From Lottia gigantea (taxonomy: Eukaryota > Mollusca > Gastropoda > Lottiidae), in the NCBI RefSeq assembly GCF_000327385.1, contig NW_008707370.1, positions 26,276 to 90,275 on the forward strand: 64,000 nt of DNA, read 5' to 3'. Shown here one piece after another: positions 30,755-44,200 of this stretch. A model generated the notes under the pieces. It was not told the origin of the DNA and did not search any database. It saw only the letters and a list, made by a program, of their open reading frames with translations. Position 1 is the first letter of the stretch; each line of letters begins with the position of its first letter. The translations under genes and the position numbers were made by a program.

Positions 30755-31500
30755 GCTCCACAATTATTGAATGATGTGTTGTGTGTCGTTACAGAGATGC
30801 AACATGCTTACTCCTTACTCTCCTGAAACACCTGATGCCACTCTGCCATTTTGGTTGTCAACTCGTCATCCATGTCAGGAAATCCACATAGCTAAATTTG
30901 TATATTTTTTCATAAGATTATATATAATTTTACGGGCAGCAAAAACACCCCCTATTTTGAAAATGAATTCATCTGAACATAAAATACATTGTTACATTGT
31001 TTCATATTGATGCACATATAGGAAAGTCCAATGAATAATTAAGGGGTATCAACTCTACATCTTGCCTTGTTATTTAATCTTATTTTAATGATGTGTTGTT
31101 CTGAATAACTTGTTCTCTCTCTTTTCTGGCATATTGAATATAATTAACTTCTATTTAAAAAAAAATGTTTCAGAATCATATTTTATTGTATCCTAATTAT
31201 TAGTCTGTATAATTGTCCAAATGATTAGTCTGTAATAGTACACCTAATATTCATATACTTATTAGAGAAAAATATATTCATCTATAACCAATTGAAGATA
31301 TAATGTTAAATTTTATTATTTATTTTGCTGATTTATTTTAAGTTTCTGAGAGAAACAAATGTTGCTGAATAAACAAATTTGTATCAAAAAAATATTTTGT
31401 TTTATAGTGCGGTTATTTATTAATCCAACATGACGGAGAAACAATTGACATATCTGACCCTACCCAGTAACTCAGACCACAGGCCCTTGAAGTTCTATCA

Positions 31501-31591
31501 ATATAAATAAAATATGGCAATGTGGAGAAAATAGTGTATACATAATATGTTGACACTATTTTCTCCACATTGCCCATATTTTATTCATATA
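31501..31591. repeat. Long near-perfect hairpin
   Basis: Arms about 31501-31538 and 31553-31591 (core caatgtggagaaaatagtgt, with its reverse complement acactattttctccacattg) pair over roughly 38 bp with one or two bulges around a 14-nt loop. It could be a remnant foldback element or a hairpin RNA precursor. Confidence 0.75.
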
Positions 31592-31773
31592 TTTTATCAT
31601 AAGCTCTTACAGAGATTATCAAAAGGTGGATAGTTGATGCATTTTCTGTTTGGTAAATAATAGGCCCCATTATGTCCAAAACTACTGAAGCTACTTCTAT
31701 TTATGATCCAAGATTGCAGAAATTATTTGTAGTCTGAGTCTAATACAAACAAAATAAAGGGGATTTCCGGTTA

Positions 31774-31781
31774 TCACATGA
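31774..31781. promoter_or_regulatory. TCACATGA (TFE/MITF-type E-box) upstream of the ENT gene
   Basis: Matches TCAYRTGA, the consensus of MiT/TFE factors (TFEB, MITF), 0.9 kb upstream of the ENT start codon. A few matches are expected by chance in 64 kb, so this is suggestive only. Confidence 0.25.
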
Positions 31782-32001
31782 CCTGTCAGTAGCCTAGTCA
31801 CTATGTTAGAAAAAGAGGTTTTTCTCTGAGAATATGGTACCGGTATTCAATTTATAATCTTTTCGGATTTATGATAGTATCTAGTCTAGTGGACTTGTAA
31901 CAGCATTGTGTGATGGTTTAGTTCTCACAGCGAACTTGGTTCCTATGACCGAGCCAAAAACTCACAAAAGTCAAAATGAGGGTTTGTGAGCACAGGCCAC
32001 A

Positions 32002-32051
32002 GGCATCTGTTTCTATGCAGACAGAGTCGACTATTGATAGAAACAGATGCC
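32002..32051. repeat. 15-bp perfect inverted repeat
   Basis: ggcatctgtttctat at 32002-32016 is the exact reverse complement of 32037-32051, with a 20-nt spacer. Confidence 0.7.
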
Positions 32052-32672
32052 CGTGTTTGTGAGTGCAAGATAGGTCTGACTATACACAACAAAATTCAAA
32101 ATTTTGTTTTTGGAAAGCATCCAAGATCATTAGATTATTGTTGAAAATATCTATTAAGGTGGGCTTATATGCATTAGATTAATTTGTGTCTAGAACAGCA
32201 GGTGGGAATTAAGCCCCAGCAAAACCTGCTTCTTCATTTCAGCAGAGATTGATTCATTTGCAATGTCTTTGTACAAAATCAAAAAGATATAGATTTTGAT
32301 ACATTCTTGGCACCACAAAATTGTCAGAAATGAGTTCTCTGGGTCTTTAATTCTTCATATTTTCAGTAAAAAATCTGAGCCCCAGCACCAATTAATTCCT
32401 GGCTATGGTGCTGGGTACTTATGGTATTCAGTAAAAGACAATGATTTCATGATAAGATAAGATATGAACCCCTATTACTGAAATACTGGAAATGATGAAA
32501 ATTTTAAATGTTCAAAACTTTTTAAGATTTCAATTTTCTTCCAGGATTGTTAGAAATATTCTTAATAAATGGTGTTGATACCAGAACAGAATGTTGTATT
32601 GGACAGGAGGAGATCAAATAAGATTTTAGTTTGATCAACAAATTGGAAAGTGTTTGAGAGAAAGGTATCAAG

Positions 32673-34013
32673 ATGGAGAGAAGTATCAATATGAATAATG
32701 AGGCAGAACTTTTGTTGAGTCCATCTCGGACAGTTAAATCTTATACTAAACCTAATGATAGATACCACTTGGTATATCTGATATTTATATTTCTGGGAAT
32801 GGCCTGTTTACTTCCCTGGAATTTCTTTATAACGGCAGAAGACTATTTTCGATATAAACTAAGAAACACCAGTCTTCCTGAGGATATGCATTACACTAAA
32901 AGTAATCAAACCCTGAATCAACGTTTATTTGTGAGTTATCTCTCCATTACTTCCATGGCAACCAACACAGTATTTATGATTTTGACGACTTTGTTTATTA
33001 GAAGTATACCCATCAATATTCGAATGATAACTTCCATTTTGATAATTACTGTGGTATTTATTGAAACTACTATCTTGGTACGCGTTGACTCTGATGAATG
33101 GCAACATGTTTTTTTCATTTTGACATTATCATCTGCTGCTGTGGTTATGGCTGCTGTATCTGTGACAACTGGCTCTGCTATAGGACTCTCTTGTTTATTT
33201 CCTGTTCGATACACCCAAGCCTGTATGATTGGACAAGCTGTTGGTGGAACTTTTTCAGCTCTGGCTAGAATATTTTCCATTATGGGAAAAGGAAGTGAAA
33301 CTGACAGTGCCTTTGGATTCTTTTTAACTGCTTCCATTATTTCACTGTTATCGTTAGTGGCTTATGGATTGTTGTATAGGCTGAGATTTTCGAAATTTTA
33401 TCTCTCAAACCAAATCCATGCTATTCAAAATTCGGACAATGAGATACCTGCCTATAAAGAAATTATTGGATATCGTGAATACATTACCTCTATATTTAGA
33501 AAAATCTGGTCACATACTTTGTGTTGTTTTTTGACATTCATAGTAACTCTATCCTGTTTTCCGTCAATCTGTTCAACAATTGAACCTATGCATCCTGAAG
33601 TTAATAATGATTGGACCAATTTATACTTTACACCAGTGGCCTGCTTCCTGTTATTTAACATAGGAGATTTGTTGGGTAGAGTGTTCACAACCTTCTTACC
33701 AAAACCTAGTCTGCGTCATAAACATGTGTTTTTGTTTCTGTCAATTTTGCGTGTTGTTTACATTCCATTGTTGCTGTATTGTAATACTGGTTCTAAGAAT
33801 ATTCCAGTCTATTTTGATCATGATGTCTATCCAATGATATTTACTCTTACTCTCGGAATATCTAATGGCTATTTAAGTACCTTGTCCTTTATGTTTGCTC
33901 CTATGAATGTTCCTATTGAGCAGGCAGAAGGTGCTGGAGTTATAATGGCATTATCTCTGACAATGGGTCTGACAGTTGGTGCTCTGTTGTCTCTGTGGTT
34001 TCTGACCATATAG
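32673..34013 (+). CDS. Equilibrative nucleoside transporter (SLC29/ENT family), 446 aa
   Basis: ENT proteins move nucleosides across membranes down their gradient through eleven membrane helices. Here helix 1 carries the family signature (GMACLLPWNFFITAEDYF, about 44-61); RYTQACMIGQAVGG and FSALARIFS follow near helices 4-5, and FNIGDLLGRVF (around 330) in the second half. The polytopic pattern runs to the C-terminus, ending LSLWFLTI. The N-terminal tail holds E10-A-E-L-L14-L15, which fits the acidic dileucine signal [DE]xxxL[LI]; in human ENT3 such a signal sends the protein to lysosomes, so an ENT3-like endolysosomal transporter is plausible. The coding region is one uninterrupted exon, unusual for animal ENT genes. 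A tract ending tttcttccag at 32544 suggests a 5' UTR intron. The start MERSINMNNEAELLL is the first ATG in frame. Confidence 0.93.
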   Translation: MERSINMNNEAELLLSPSRTVKSYTKPNDRYHLVYLIFIFLGMACLLPWNFFITAEDYFRYKLRNTSLPEDMHYTKSNQTLNQRLFVSYLSITSMATNTVFMILTTLFIRSIPINIRMITSILIITVVFIETTILVRVDSDEWQHVFFILTLSSAAVVMAAVSVTTGSAIGLSCLFPVRYTQACMIGQAVGGTFSALARIFSIMGKGSETDSAFGFFLTASIISLLSLVAYGLLYRLRFSKFYLSNQIHAIQNSDNEIPAYKEIIGYREYITSIFRKIWSHTLCCFLTFIVTLSCFPSICSTIEPMHPEVNNDWTNLYFTPVACFLLFNIGDLLGRVFTTFLPKPSLRHKHVFLFLSILRVVYIPLLLYCNTGSKNIPVYFDHDVYPMIFTLTLGISNGYLSTLSFMFAPMNVPIEQAEGAGVIMALSLTMGLTVGALLSLWFLTI

Positions 34014-34385
34014 AGAATATAGTATTGTCCTGTATGGCAATACAGTGGCATGTGTCTTGTATGCTTAAAAATTTAATTCTGCAGTTATTTCACTCATTGT
34101 CCTTGTTTAAAGCCAGTTAATGGTACGTCCGATGAAAAGTTAAGTTTACGGCCCAAGCATTCAAGAGTACCGGTACGTATCTGGTACATGTATATATACC
34201 ATTCTTAGAATTCCACTTGATAACTGACATTGGGCTCTATCAAGTGGTAATAGAAATCTGTATCTGACTCTATCTCTTTAAAGAGACAATGTTTTGATAT
34301 TTTACATCGTCCACTCAAGTTGAAGTATAGAATTTCCCTTGAATCTCCAAAATCCTTTATTTCCAAAATGTTAAGAATCTCTTGT

Positions 34386-34391
34386 AATAAA
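34386..34391 (+). terminator. Poly(A) signal candidate of the ENT gene
   Basis: AATAAA followed by gaaaatg, about 370 nt after the stop codon; a second AATAAA cluster lies near 34590. Confidence 0.45.
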
Positions 34392-35263
34392 GAAAATGTT
34401 TTATGATATAGAATATTTTTGTTAATGTCTCAATTGTAAATTTCAAGTTTATTTTTCTATCTTTACTTTTTCATCAATGTTTTGTTTTTTGTATCTTTGC
34501 CTTTACTTGTATATCATAACAAGACTTTTAGAGGAATCGATGTAATGAAATGAAACTTTAAGATCTGATTTTTCTGCTCCTTACAGAATAAATAATAAAT
34601 ACTGGCATTGCCATGCTGTGTGCAATGAGGGGAAAGTTTGCAGTATATTGGCATTGGTCTACCCATATTGATTTCAAACTGTAAAAATATTTTCAACATG
34701 TAGCCTGGTTGATTACACATTTGGCTCATTAGAGGCTTTATCTATGATAATTTACATGGATTAAGATAATCTATTTGATTAAGATTAGAATATGTTAATT
34801 TGTATTAATAACAATACTTATTATTAGTCTAAAACTTGTTGACTCTTGTCGAATTTCAGATGTTTTTGACACTTGATAATCAGATATGTAAGCCTAGCTT
34901 ATGGGCATTATGTATTACACTGGAGCTTGGCCAGTGCTTCTATAGGACAGTATCTTCTTTAACACCCAACACTATTGTTTAGGAGAAAATACATTTAAAT
35001 TCAAATATTTTTCTAACTTTACATTGTTTCAAAATTCAGAACTGCATAGTAAGTTGGGACTCTTGAAGAGGGCATCAGTCAGCAAGTTTCAGATCAAGGG
35101 CCAGCTTTTGAACAGCTCAATCACTCTTCAAGAAGTCATTGTGATAATGAAAGTTATCACCCCCTGTTAAGTGTATATATTAATTATAATTCTGTGATAA
35201 TAATCTCAATAAATCTTTCCTTTTATTTTGTATTTCCTGAATTAGACATAAGATAAGCCAGTA

Positions 35264-35715
35264 TGTTATATTATTGTCAGCTTTATAGATCACCTGACAT
35301 CACCTAATTCTGGGCTCCATTCAAGAGGGTGGTCCACTGTTGTATTATTGTCAGCTTTATAGAAACACCTGACATCACCTAATTCTGGGCTCCATTCCAG
35401 AGGGTGGTCCACTGTTGTATTATTGTCAGCTTTATAGATCACCTGACATCACCTAATTCTGGGCTCCATTCCAGAGGTTGGTCCACTGTTGTATTATTGT
35501 CAGCTTTATTGAAACACCTGACATCACCTAATTCTGGGCTCCATTCCAGAGGGTGGTCCACTGTTGTATTATTGTCAGCTTTATAGAAACACCTGACATC
35601 ACCTAATTCTGGGCTCCATTCCAGAGGTTGGTCCACTGTTGTATTATTGTCAGCTTTATTGAAACACCTGACATCACCTAATTCTGAGCTCCATTCCAGA
35701 CGGTAGTCCACTATT
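35264..35715. repeat. 75-bp minisatellite, about six copies
   Basis: Unit of 74-75 bp (gtattattgtcagctttata ... ccagagggtggtccactgtt) in head-to-tail array, with variants atagatcacc versus a(t/a)(a/t)gaaacacc that partly alternate. Open frames on both strands come from the unit length and I do not consider them genes. Confidence 0.92.
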
Positions 35716-36592
35716 GTAGGCCTACTAATGTGATCTCATGGAGATGCCAGGCATCATTTAAATGTTGCTGTTCTCATAGCTCTGTTGTGCCCATAATATT
35801 TGCCATTGATCAAATTCTAGCCTAACATGACCCAGCATTTATGACAAATGTAATGTTAGGAAGACATAATGATAAATCCATACATAACCTTTATTTTACA
35901 ATAAAAATCAATTGATACAATCTCTGTCTGTACAATTGTTGAAGTATTAATACTTGTAAAATCATATATCAGATGTATTTTAAATTCAATAGTGATTTGA
36001 CCACACAATATCATAACTTTTACAAATCCTAGCCCTACAGACCTTAATCACGCCTTGTTTTTGAGACACTGAAAGCGAGGTTCATAACGCATCCATAGAT
36101 AAGAATGAATAGGCTGTTTGTGACGTCAATAAACATGATCAACAGCAAGAAAATGGGCTTAAAGCTGTCTTTCTAAGAAATGTGTGAGGGTAAACTTCAT
36201 CTGAGGTGTCATTAAATAGCTTGATCAATTCCGATTTCAATCACAATAAAATTTATAATGAGAATGCTGTAGGGAGGCATTCGAGATTTGAGAAGTCTAG
36301 GTGGCGATCCCACTGCAGTGACTCCACGTTGCCTTTTGTTAGTTTGCGTTATGAGCCTCGTTCTGGATTCAATATGGCTGTCACATGAATAAGGTCTATT
36401 CAGTAGCCAGTTTTAATATTTTTTTTGCAAATTATAATAGCAATGCCACAAAATTCATCTCAAATTCCTATAATAAATAAAAAAAATGGAATTACAAGAA
36501 CCATTGACATTGTAGAGAAAACAGAATGATGTACATGCTTAAGATGGACGGGTACGAAACAGAGAGTTAAAATTCTGTTAACTTAAAGGGAT

Positions 36593-36919
36593 ACTACGTC
36601 TTACAATAAACATAAAATTGACCAATAAGAGCCAGTAGATATACCTGGTGTCATAAATAACATAACAGGATCCTTATATAATCCGATAAATCCAAAAAAC
36701 TTAATAAAAATGCAATTAATTATTGAAAAACGCTTAATATTATGATTAAGTGTTTTTCAATAATTACTTAGTTTTATGAATTTTCCAATTTTCTAGATTT
36801 TAGAGGGATTCTGTTGTAACTTTATTACTCCAGGTAAGTTCACTGATGAATATATACTCATATTGACCTTTCTTGAGAATTATATTTTATGTTCATTTTA
36901 AGACGTAGTATCACTTTAA
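36593..36919. mobile_element. TTAA-bounded MITE with a distinct TIR
   Basis: Left end ttaaagggatactacgtctt, right end aagacgtagtatcactttaa: imperfect terminal inverted repeats of about 22 bp with TTAA at both ends, 327 bp in all. An internal palindrome (tgaaaaacgcttaat / attaagtgtttttca) lies near 36724-36768. No coding capacity. Confidence 0.75.
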
Positions 36920-37100
36920 TGACTTGGATTTATTAATGAGTTAAATTCTTTTATTGAGAATTATAGACATTGCAATAAAGTTTACCGGTGTAAAATATAC
37001 AAAATAACATACCATAAACAAACAAGTATAAAAAATAGACAGAGTTTGGCAATATTAATAGACCAAGTGTAATCAAGTCCAAAAAAGCTGACCTGTTTAT

Positions 37101-37357
37101 TTAAAGGGACAGTTTTGTCATTCTGGGGGGTATCATATTTGCGATCTTCAGATGTACTAGAAATGTACGAAAATCATTTAATTCTTTCAAAAATATCTCT
37201 AGAAATTTCACAGAATCCGAAGAAAAGACGTATAATTCTGGACATACATGGATTTGAAGTCTCAAATTTCGACGGTGAGCTGTAAACATGTACTGATTAG
37301 CTAATATTCCTGACTCAGGTTTGATTGGTCAAACGGATGGGGAAACAGTCCCTTTAA
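37101..37357. mobile_element. TTAA-bounded MITE, family B, copy 2
   Basis: Begins ttaaagggacagttttgtca and ends ggaaacagtccctttaa. Contains the family B block actagaaatgtacgaaaatc followed by ttctttcaaaaatatctc, also found at 49837 and 60065. Confidence 0.75.
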
Positions 37358-37774
37358 ACAGGCCAAAAAAAAAATATTGATTGCAAAATATACACTCTAA
37401 AACAATTATTTTCCTTATTCTTTATCCATTTTCAACAGTGGAGGGATTTTTTATTTCTTTTATCTCTAATAAGGGATTGAATCCATCGAGCCTGTTGCAC
37501 AAAAATCTGGCCAATAAATTTATCATAAAATGACTGAACCAAAAAAAAAGGCTGTTATTCATTTATATAAATATTTGAAAAGAGTATTAAATAAAAAAAA
37601 CACCAATTTTTTTTTTTTTTTTTTACAACCTTTTCTTTTAAAATATAAACAACCCCCAATATTCCTTTAAAATATTTTATAAAATAAACAAATTTTGTCA
37701 AAAATCCATGTCCTGCTTATTACATGTTACTTGGACACATATTAGTTGCTAAGAACATTGGATTTGATTTATCG

Positions 37775-38035
37775 TGTACAACCAAACCACGCCCCCAATC
37801 GTCATACATTCTACAGGCCTTGGTAATATAAGTGAGAGATATTACATATTCAAATATATATAAATATTGTCCAATCTAAATTGGCCCTGGAATATTTTTA
37901 GGAAATCTCAGCCAATCAAATCAAATCACACCTTTATAGTCCCTTTGTTAGCACCATTTTCATTTCCACACCCCCAAACTGAAGTGTTTATTACGGGTTG
38001 ATAAGACTAAATTAAACCAATATTCGAATACAATG
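37775..38035. repeat. Dispersed repeat family D, copy 2
   Basis: Shares atcgtcatacattct, ggtaatataagtgaga, aaatattgtccaatct and cagccaatcaaatc with 28925-29215. Confidence 0.55.
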
Positions 38036-38122
38036 GATTTGATTGATTATATGAAATCTTGAAGACATTTTGACCAATGAAAAGTAATATATCAAAATCA
38101 AAGAAATTGGATTTCCTCACCA

Positions 38123-38128
38123 TTTATT
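38123..38128 (-). terminator. Poly(A) signal candidate of the beta-galactosidase gene
   Basis: AATAAA on the minus strand about 130 nt after the stop codon. Confidence 0.45.
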
Positions 38129-38255
38129 ATATTATATCCAATGCATTTGGCTAGGTGACATGTAAAAGAATGACATGGAATTTTGACGATGAAATTAACA
38201 ATTGGTACAAAATATTCCTTTGAAGCTAACTAACTAGAGACACACTTCTCCTGGA

Positions 38256-41200
38256 TTATTTGGTTATTCCCAATTCTGGTTGATCTTGGAATGTTATAGA
38301 ACTTCCACATTTATGTTGCTCAAATATCACAACCTGTAATAGTAAAACACAAAAAGTTGCTTCAGGACCATACGGCAAGGCTTTTGTTGTTCAAGTGCAC
38401 TACAACAAAACAAATCTCAATATGGCCTCAGTCCTCATTAGCCTAGTCTTAAATGATAAGGGTACAGTCATAGAGTTATTATTACAGAATGTATATAACT
38501 CTATGGGTACAGATTATAAGCAGGCAATTACAACTACTCTCCTAAGGGAGACAACTGTCATTTTAAGACCACAATAAATTATTCAAAGCAAGAAACATAA
38601 AGGCAAAATTACCTCATTCTGTCCAGTTTTAAGAACAGGTGCTGGTACAAATAATGTAAGTTGTGGACCAACATTCCAATATCTCCCTAGATTAAAACCA
38701 TTGATTATAGCTATACCTTTACTCCAACCCTGTCAAATATATAAACAATCCATTGACAGTATGGTTTTACATATTTTGTTTCTTTTTTCCCTGTGGACTA
38801 CCTCACATCATACAAACTCTGTCTAACACCTTGACAAGGCAGTTTTTCTGTATCACCGAAGTTTCTTAATCCAGCAATTTGATTGCATTGTATGCAAGCA
38901 AATACAGCCAATCAGAGCCCTTGATAATAAGACTCTTAAATACCAATTCTTTAATTGGTTTTGTAACAGGGCATTTGATTGGCTATATTTTAAGCACTCA
39001 CAAGAGAGATTAATCGTATAATCAAAGCTTGACACCAGGCCATGTACGGCTTTCAACAAGATGTAAGAAAAAGTTTATTATAACTTGACATTAAGTAGAA
39101 GACCTCACTTGATATCAAACATCAAATACTCAGTTTAGCAAAAACTTAGCCACCAAGTGTGATGGGTGAGGAATTTCTGTTAATGACGGAAACAATAACA
39201 TCTAACAGAGTCTTTGATTATGTCATATTAGTATTAATAAGGGAGATATTACCTTCATTTTGAGGAATGTATCTTGTGGTTTGTCATTCACTGTTAAATA
39301 TGATCTGTATAACCCAGCTGTAGATTCATCCTGGGACCCTTCATATTTCTCCCATTTCTGTGAAGATGACACTCTAAAATAAAATGCACAAGACTTGAGG
39401 TTGGTTAGGTTACACAATTGGACACAAGACAACATTGTTAAGTAAACTTGTTATAAGAAAGGCGTTAAGCAGTAAGACGTCTGTGGTTTCTGCCATTCCA
39501 AAAAAAAAAAAAATATTGATGACGTCAATAATTGCAAAATATGCTTTATCACATAAGGCCTTATTCAATTAGTGACATCATCAAACACTTAGATTCAGTG
39601 GAATTGCAGAGACCACAGATGTTTGATTAAGAATTAGAATGGTGCAAATTGATGCTATCAGTGTCTTCGATACACATAAACAATTTAGAAATCCTTTTCC
39701 CATTCCCTTCAAATTTGGCATTGCTCTACTATCCAATTGAAACATCTGTTTTTGGCCACAGATGACTTTGGGATTATGTTTCTTTTTTTATTTAAACTCC
39801 TTAAATATATTACTGTTTTGTTTAAATACATAATATAAATTAATACAAATTATTTAAAAAATACACTAATAAATCATACCTTTTAATGAAATCTTTGTCA
39901 AAATCTAAGGAGAAAATCTTCCAGTCTGATAACTCAGTGTTGTCCAATGAGACTGACCCATGTAATCCTATTATCATAAGGGGAAAACAAACCAGTTATA
40001 AATAGTAACACACATAAACATGGGCTACTTCCTCCAAGATAGGTGTCAGCAAAGCAATGGAGTTGCTAAGGGTCCCCTCCTCCCCACACCTCCTACAACA
40101 ATGCTCATAAAATAAGATGTATGATCTTACCTTTTCGTTGTTGGTTCAACATATCTGAGAAGGCATCAATGTAATTCACTCGACCGAGATTTTCTACTAT
40201 TATATCTACTACATCATTCTACAAAGAGTTAATAATTAATAGCATCAATTTGTACTATTCCAATTTTCAACCAGACGTCTATGATTACTGTCATTCCACT
40301 AAAACTTAGTGTTTGATGACATCACTAATCGCGAAGGGCCTTATGTGGTAAAGCATATTTTGCGATAAGTTCTAGTGGAATTGCAGGAATCACAGACGTT
40401 TGATCGAAAATTGGAATTTTGCAAATCTATGCTATAAGAAAACCTCTTAACAATTCCCTTAAATTAGTTTTTGGTGCAATTACAAAAACCAAACGTTTTT
40501 CTGAAAATTGTAATGGTGCAAATTGATGCTATCAATGTCCCTGATACACATAAAGAATTTAGAAAACCTATGTAAGCCTACAATAACACTTTTTTCAGTT
40601 AATTTATTTTAAAAGAATATAAGTCAATATCTTCCAAACTTTCACTTTTTTAAGGTAAACAAAGTATGCTTTATCATTTCAAAAAATAAAAAAATGAAAA
40701 AAATATTTTAGATCAAAAGATGTCTTAATTGAGATTTGAACCCATGCCTTTGAAAATGCCCAATGAAATGTTTCAGATCAGTCTCTGATTCCATATACAT
40801 TGCAAAAAAAAAATGGGTAAGGATTGCGTCAATGGGAGCCTGGGTACAAAGACCCAGATAGGTCTTCATCTGTAATCTTCTTCTTTGGTCTTTAAAGCAA
40901 GTTTAATCTCTAAATTTTAGAAATACGAAGAACCCATTTAACTATAGCCTTACCCACTATACACTATCTATATAAACTATATATAGCTAGAAGATAGAGT
41001 GGTGCAATACCTATAGTCTATTTCTTATATGTTATTTAATATAAGATAATTATTTCATTTTATATCTCGACAGAGTACTTCTAGACTATAGTCTATTTCA
41101 ATTAAGAGACAAAAACTTATTCAAACCTTTCTTGGCCTATTTAACTTCATAAAAAGATCATTTTGACCTTATTTGAGATCATGTACATAATTATATAGAC

Positions 41201-44200
41201 AAAAAAATGGTCTATAAAAATGAATATTAGATTAAATTGATTATCTGATAAAATGGTGACAGCTTTTGGGATTTTTAATATTTGAGCTAGTAATAAATGT
41301 GCAAATAAAGCAAACTCAATGATATATTAAAATAACAATATGAAATACTACACTGATATATTGAAATAACAATATGAAATACTACACTGATATATTGAAA
41401 TAACAATATAAAATAGACTGACATATTGAAATAACAATATGAAATACTACACTGACATATTGAAATAACAATATGAAATAGACTGACATATTGAAATAAC
41501 AATATGAAATAGACTGACATATTGAAATAACAATATGAAAATAGACTGACATATTGAAATAACAATATGAAATAGACTGACATATTGAAATAACAATATG
41601 AAATACTACACTGACATATTGAAATAACAATATGAAATACCACACTGACATATTGAAATAACAATATGAAATACTACACTGACATATTGAAATAACAATA
41701 TGAAATACCACACTGACATATTGAAATAACAATATGAAAGACTACACTGACATATTGAAATAACAATATGAAAGACTACACTGACATATTGAAATAACAA
41801 TATGAAATACTACACTGACATATTGAAATAACAATATGAAATACTACACTGACATATTGAAATAATATGAAATACACCGACATATTGAAATAACAATATG
41901 AAATAGACTGACATATTGAAATAATAATATGAAATACTACACTGACATATTGAAATAACAATATGAAATACTACACTGACATATTGAAAAAACAATATGA
42001 AATACTACACTGACATATTGAAATAACAATATGAAATACTACACTGACATATTGAAATAACAATATGAAATACTACACTGATATATTGAAATAATATGAA
42101 ATACACCGACATATTGAAATAACAATATGAAATAGACTGACATATTGAAATAATAATATGAAATACTACACTGACATATTGAAATAACAATATGAAATAG
42201 ACTGACATATTGAAATAATAATATGAAATACTACACTGACATATTGAAATAACAATATGAAATACTACACTGACATATTGAAATAACAATATGAAATACT
42301 ACACTGACATATTGAAATAATATGAAATACACCGACATATTGAAATAACAATATGAAATAGACTGACATATTGAAATAACAATATGAAATACTACACTGA
42401 CATATTGAAAAAACAATATGAAATACTACACTGACATATTGAAATAACAATATGAAATACTACACTGATATATTGAAATAACAATATGAAATACTACACT
42501 GATATATTGAAAAAAACAATGTGAAATACTACATTGAAATAACAATGTAATATTTCATATTGTTATTTTGTATAAAAATTCCAGTCCAAGCTTGAGCACA
42601 AGCTAATTGCAGACAGACGGACAATTTAAATTTCGTGTGGGTGTGAAGTATGCATGACTAACCTGTTTAATATGTGTATTAACCTCCAAGGATATACTGT
42701 TCGTTTCAAATACTGCTACTTCTCTAGAATTAACAAAAACCTGAAACAGAACATCACTCCCCAATAAATATACAGAGCAGTAAAACATTCAATTCAGTAC
42801 AATTCCTGCAATTTTTTGTAAATAAATATTGTTATTTTACAGAATCTGGGTAATTTACCTGAGCTCTGTCATTCATTGATGTGAAGCTTAGATGTTTCCC
42901 AGCATTCATAGTTTTACGGTAAACAATATATCCATATGATTGTCCATAACCGTTACCTAAATCCAACATCTCCATGGTTACCACTGACTGACTCTGTACT
43001 GTTTTCTAGAAAATAAAAAAAAATTTCACTGAATCTCCATGTGCTTCACCAAACTATTGATTTCAAATTTTTGAACCTTCATTCAGATTTCTTACCAATT
43101 TGTGGAAGTATTTGATATTGGCTAAAATCTTAATGCAAAAATGGTGCCACACAGTTGAAGGCATATAAAAGACATATCTGAGGGTAAAAAATGAGCACTA
43201 TACTCGCAAATATATAATACATGAACAGCAACTCAGAAAAAAAATTCTCTTGACTTTCCCACAGCTCTGATGCTACTTACTGTGACAAGCTGTAGTATAT
43301 CATTCCAAGGAATAAAATTTTTAATCTCTACTGTTCCTGAAATTATATCAAAAGTATAGGAATCAGTGTTGTATATTAAAAGGACTTTTAACTTTTTCAT
43401 AAACAAGGGCACTAACTCATTTTAAATTTTTTATATTTTTTTGATTTTTGATAGGGTTCATCTGTTGGTGATAATAAAAAAATTTGACAATGTTTTATTA
43501 AAATGGTTGCCTTTGGCAAATGCAAATATTGACCAATGGACAGACAGTTATGGGTGATGCCGATAACAAAAAAAGTGTTCTCACCGTAGCTGTTTTTAGG
43601 CGAGTTTGGTGGAGGATCTGGAAGACTTGTGATTCCTGTCAAAATCAAACAACAAAAACAGTCAACACAATTCATCACTATTGGTTACGATTCATCACTA
43701 TTGGTTACAAGACAGTACAAGAATCATGCAGAATAGTGACTCTTGTTCTGAATTTCAAACTTTTTGTTAACACGCTTTCCTGGATCACCTTTATTAAGCA
43801 AAATGGCGTCATATTTTTCAAAGCACCCTTGACCTTCTACCAAACATAAAATAGTTAGGAAATAAAGTCTGAAATATTTTGATATATTTGGGTACATTAT
43901 GGTTAATACATACCTTGAGGTTTCAAGACATACTCTAAAATAAGTTGTCTTGTTTTGTCATATTTTGGTGTTAAATCTCCAGCTTCTGATAGTGGTGCAT
44001 CATAATCTAAAATTCGATACAATGAGGTAAAGATGAGGAACCTTTAAACTCAACAATCTATTTTTCAATTCCAACAGCTTGTAAATAGAAACAAGCTCAC
44101 ATTTTAACTTGAATTATCATATGAATTTTGTTTATTTTTTTCAGATATTTTTACCTTCATTGTAATCTAACAGGTTTTCTACCACAATCGCGTTTTAATA

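Larger units (their letters stand above)
30780..32540. other. Intergenic region before the ENT gene
   Basis: No gene seen. It contains a long hairpin (31501-31591), a short perfect inverted repeat (32002-32051) and a TCACATGA motif (31774-31781). The upstream stretch from 30268 begins ttaaagggacattccg, like the ends of the local MITEs, but I could not find a matching right end. Confidence 0.5.

Noticed and set aside
35404-35711. Open frames on both strands in the 75-bp repeat
   Set aside because: The unit length (75, multiple of three) keeps frames open; no start, splice or family evidence.
41287-42450. Several overlapping minus-strand open frames with [15 protein letters not shown] repeats
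   Set aside because: Artefacts of the 34/31-bp satellite inside a beta-galactosidase intron.
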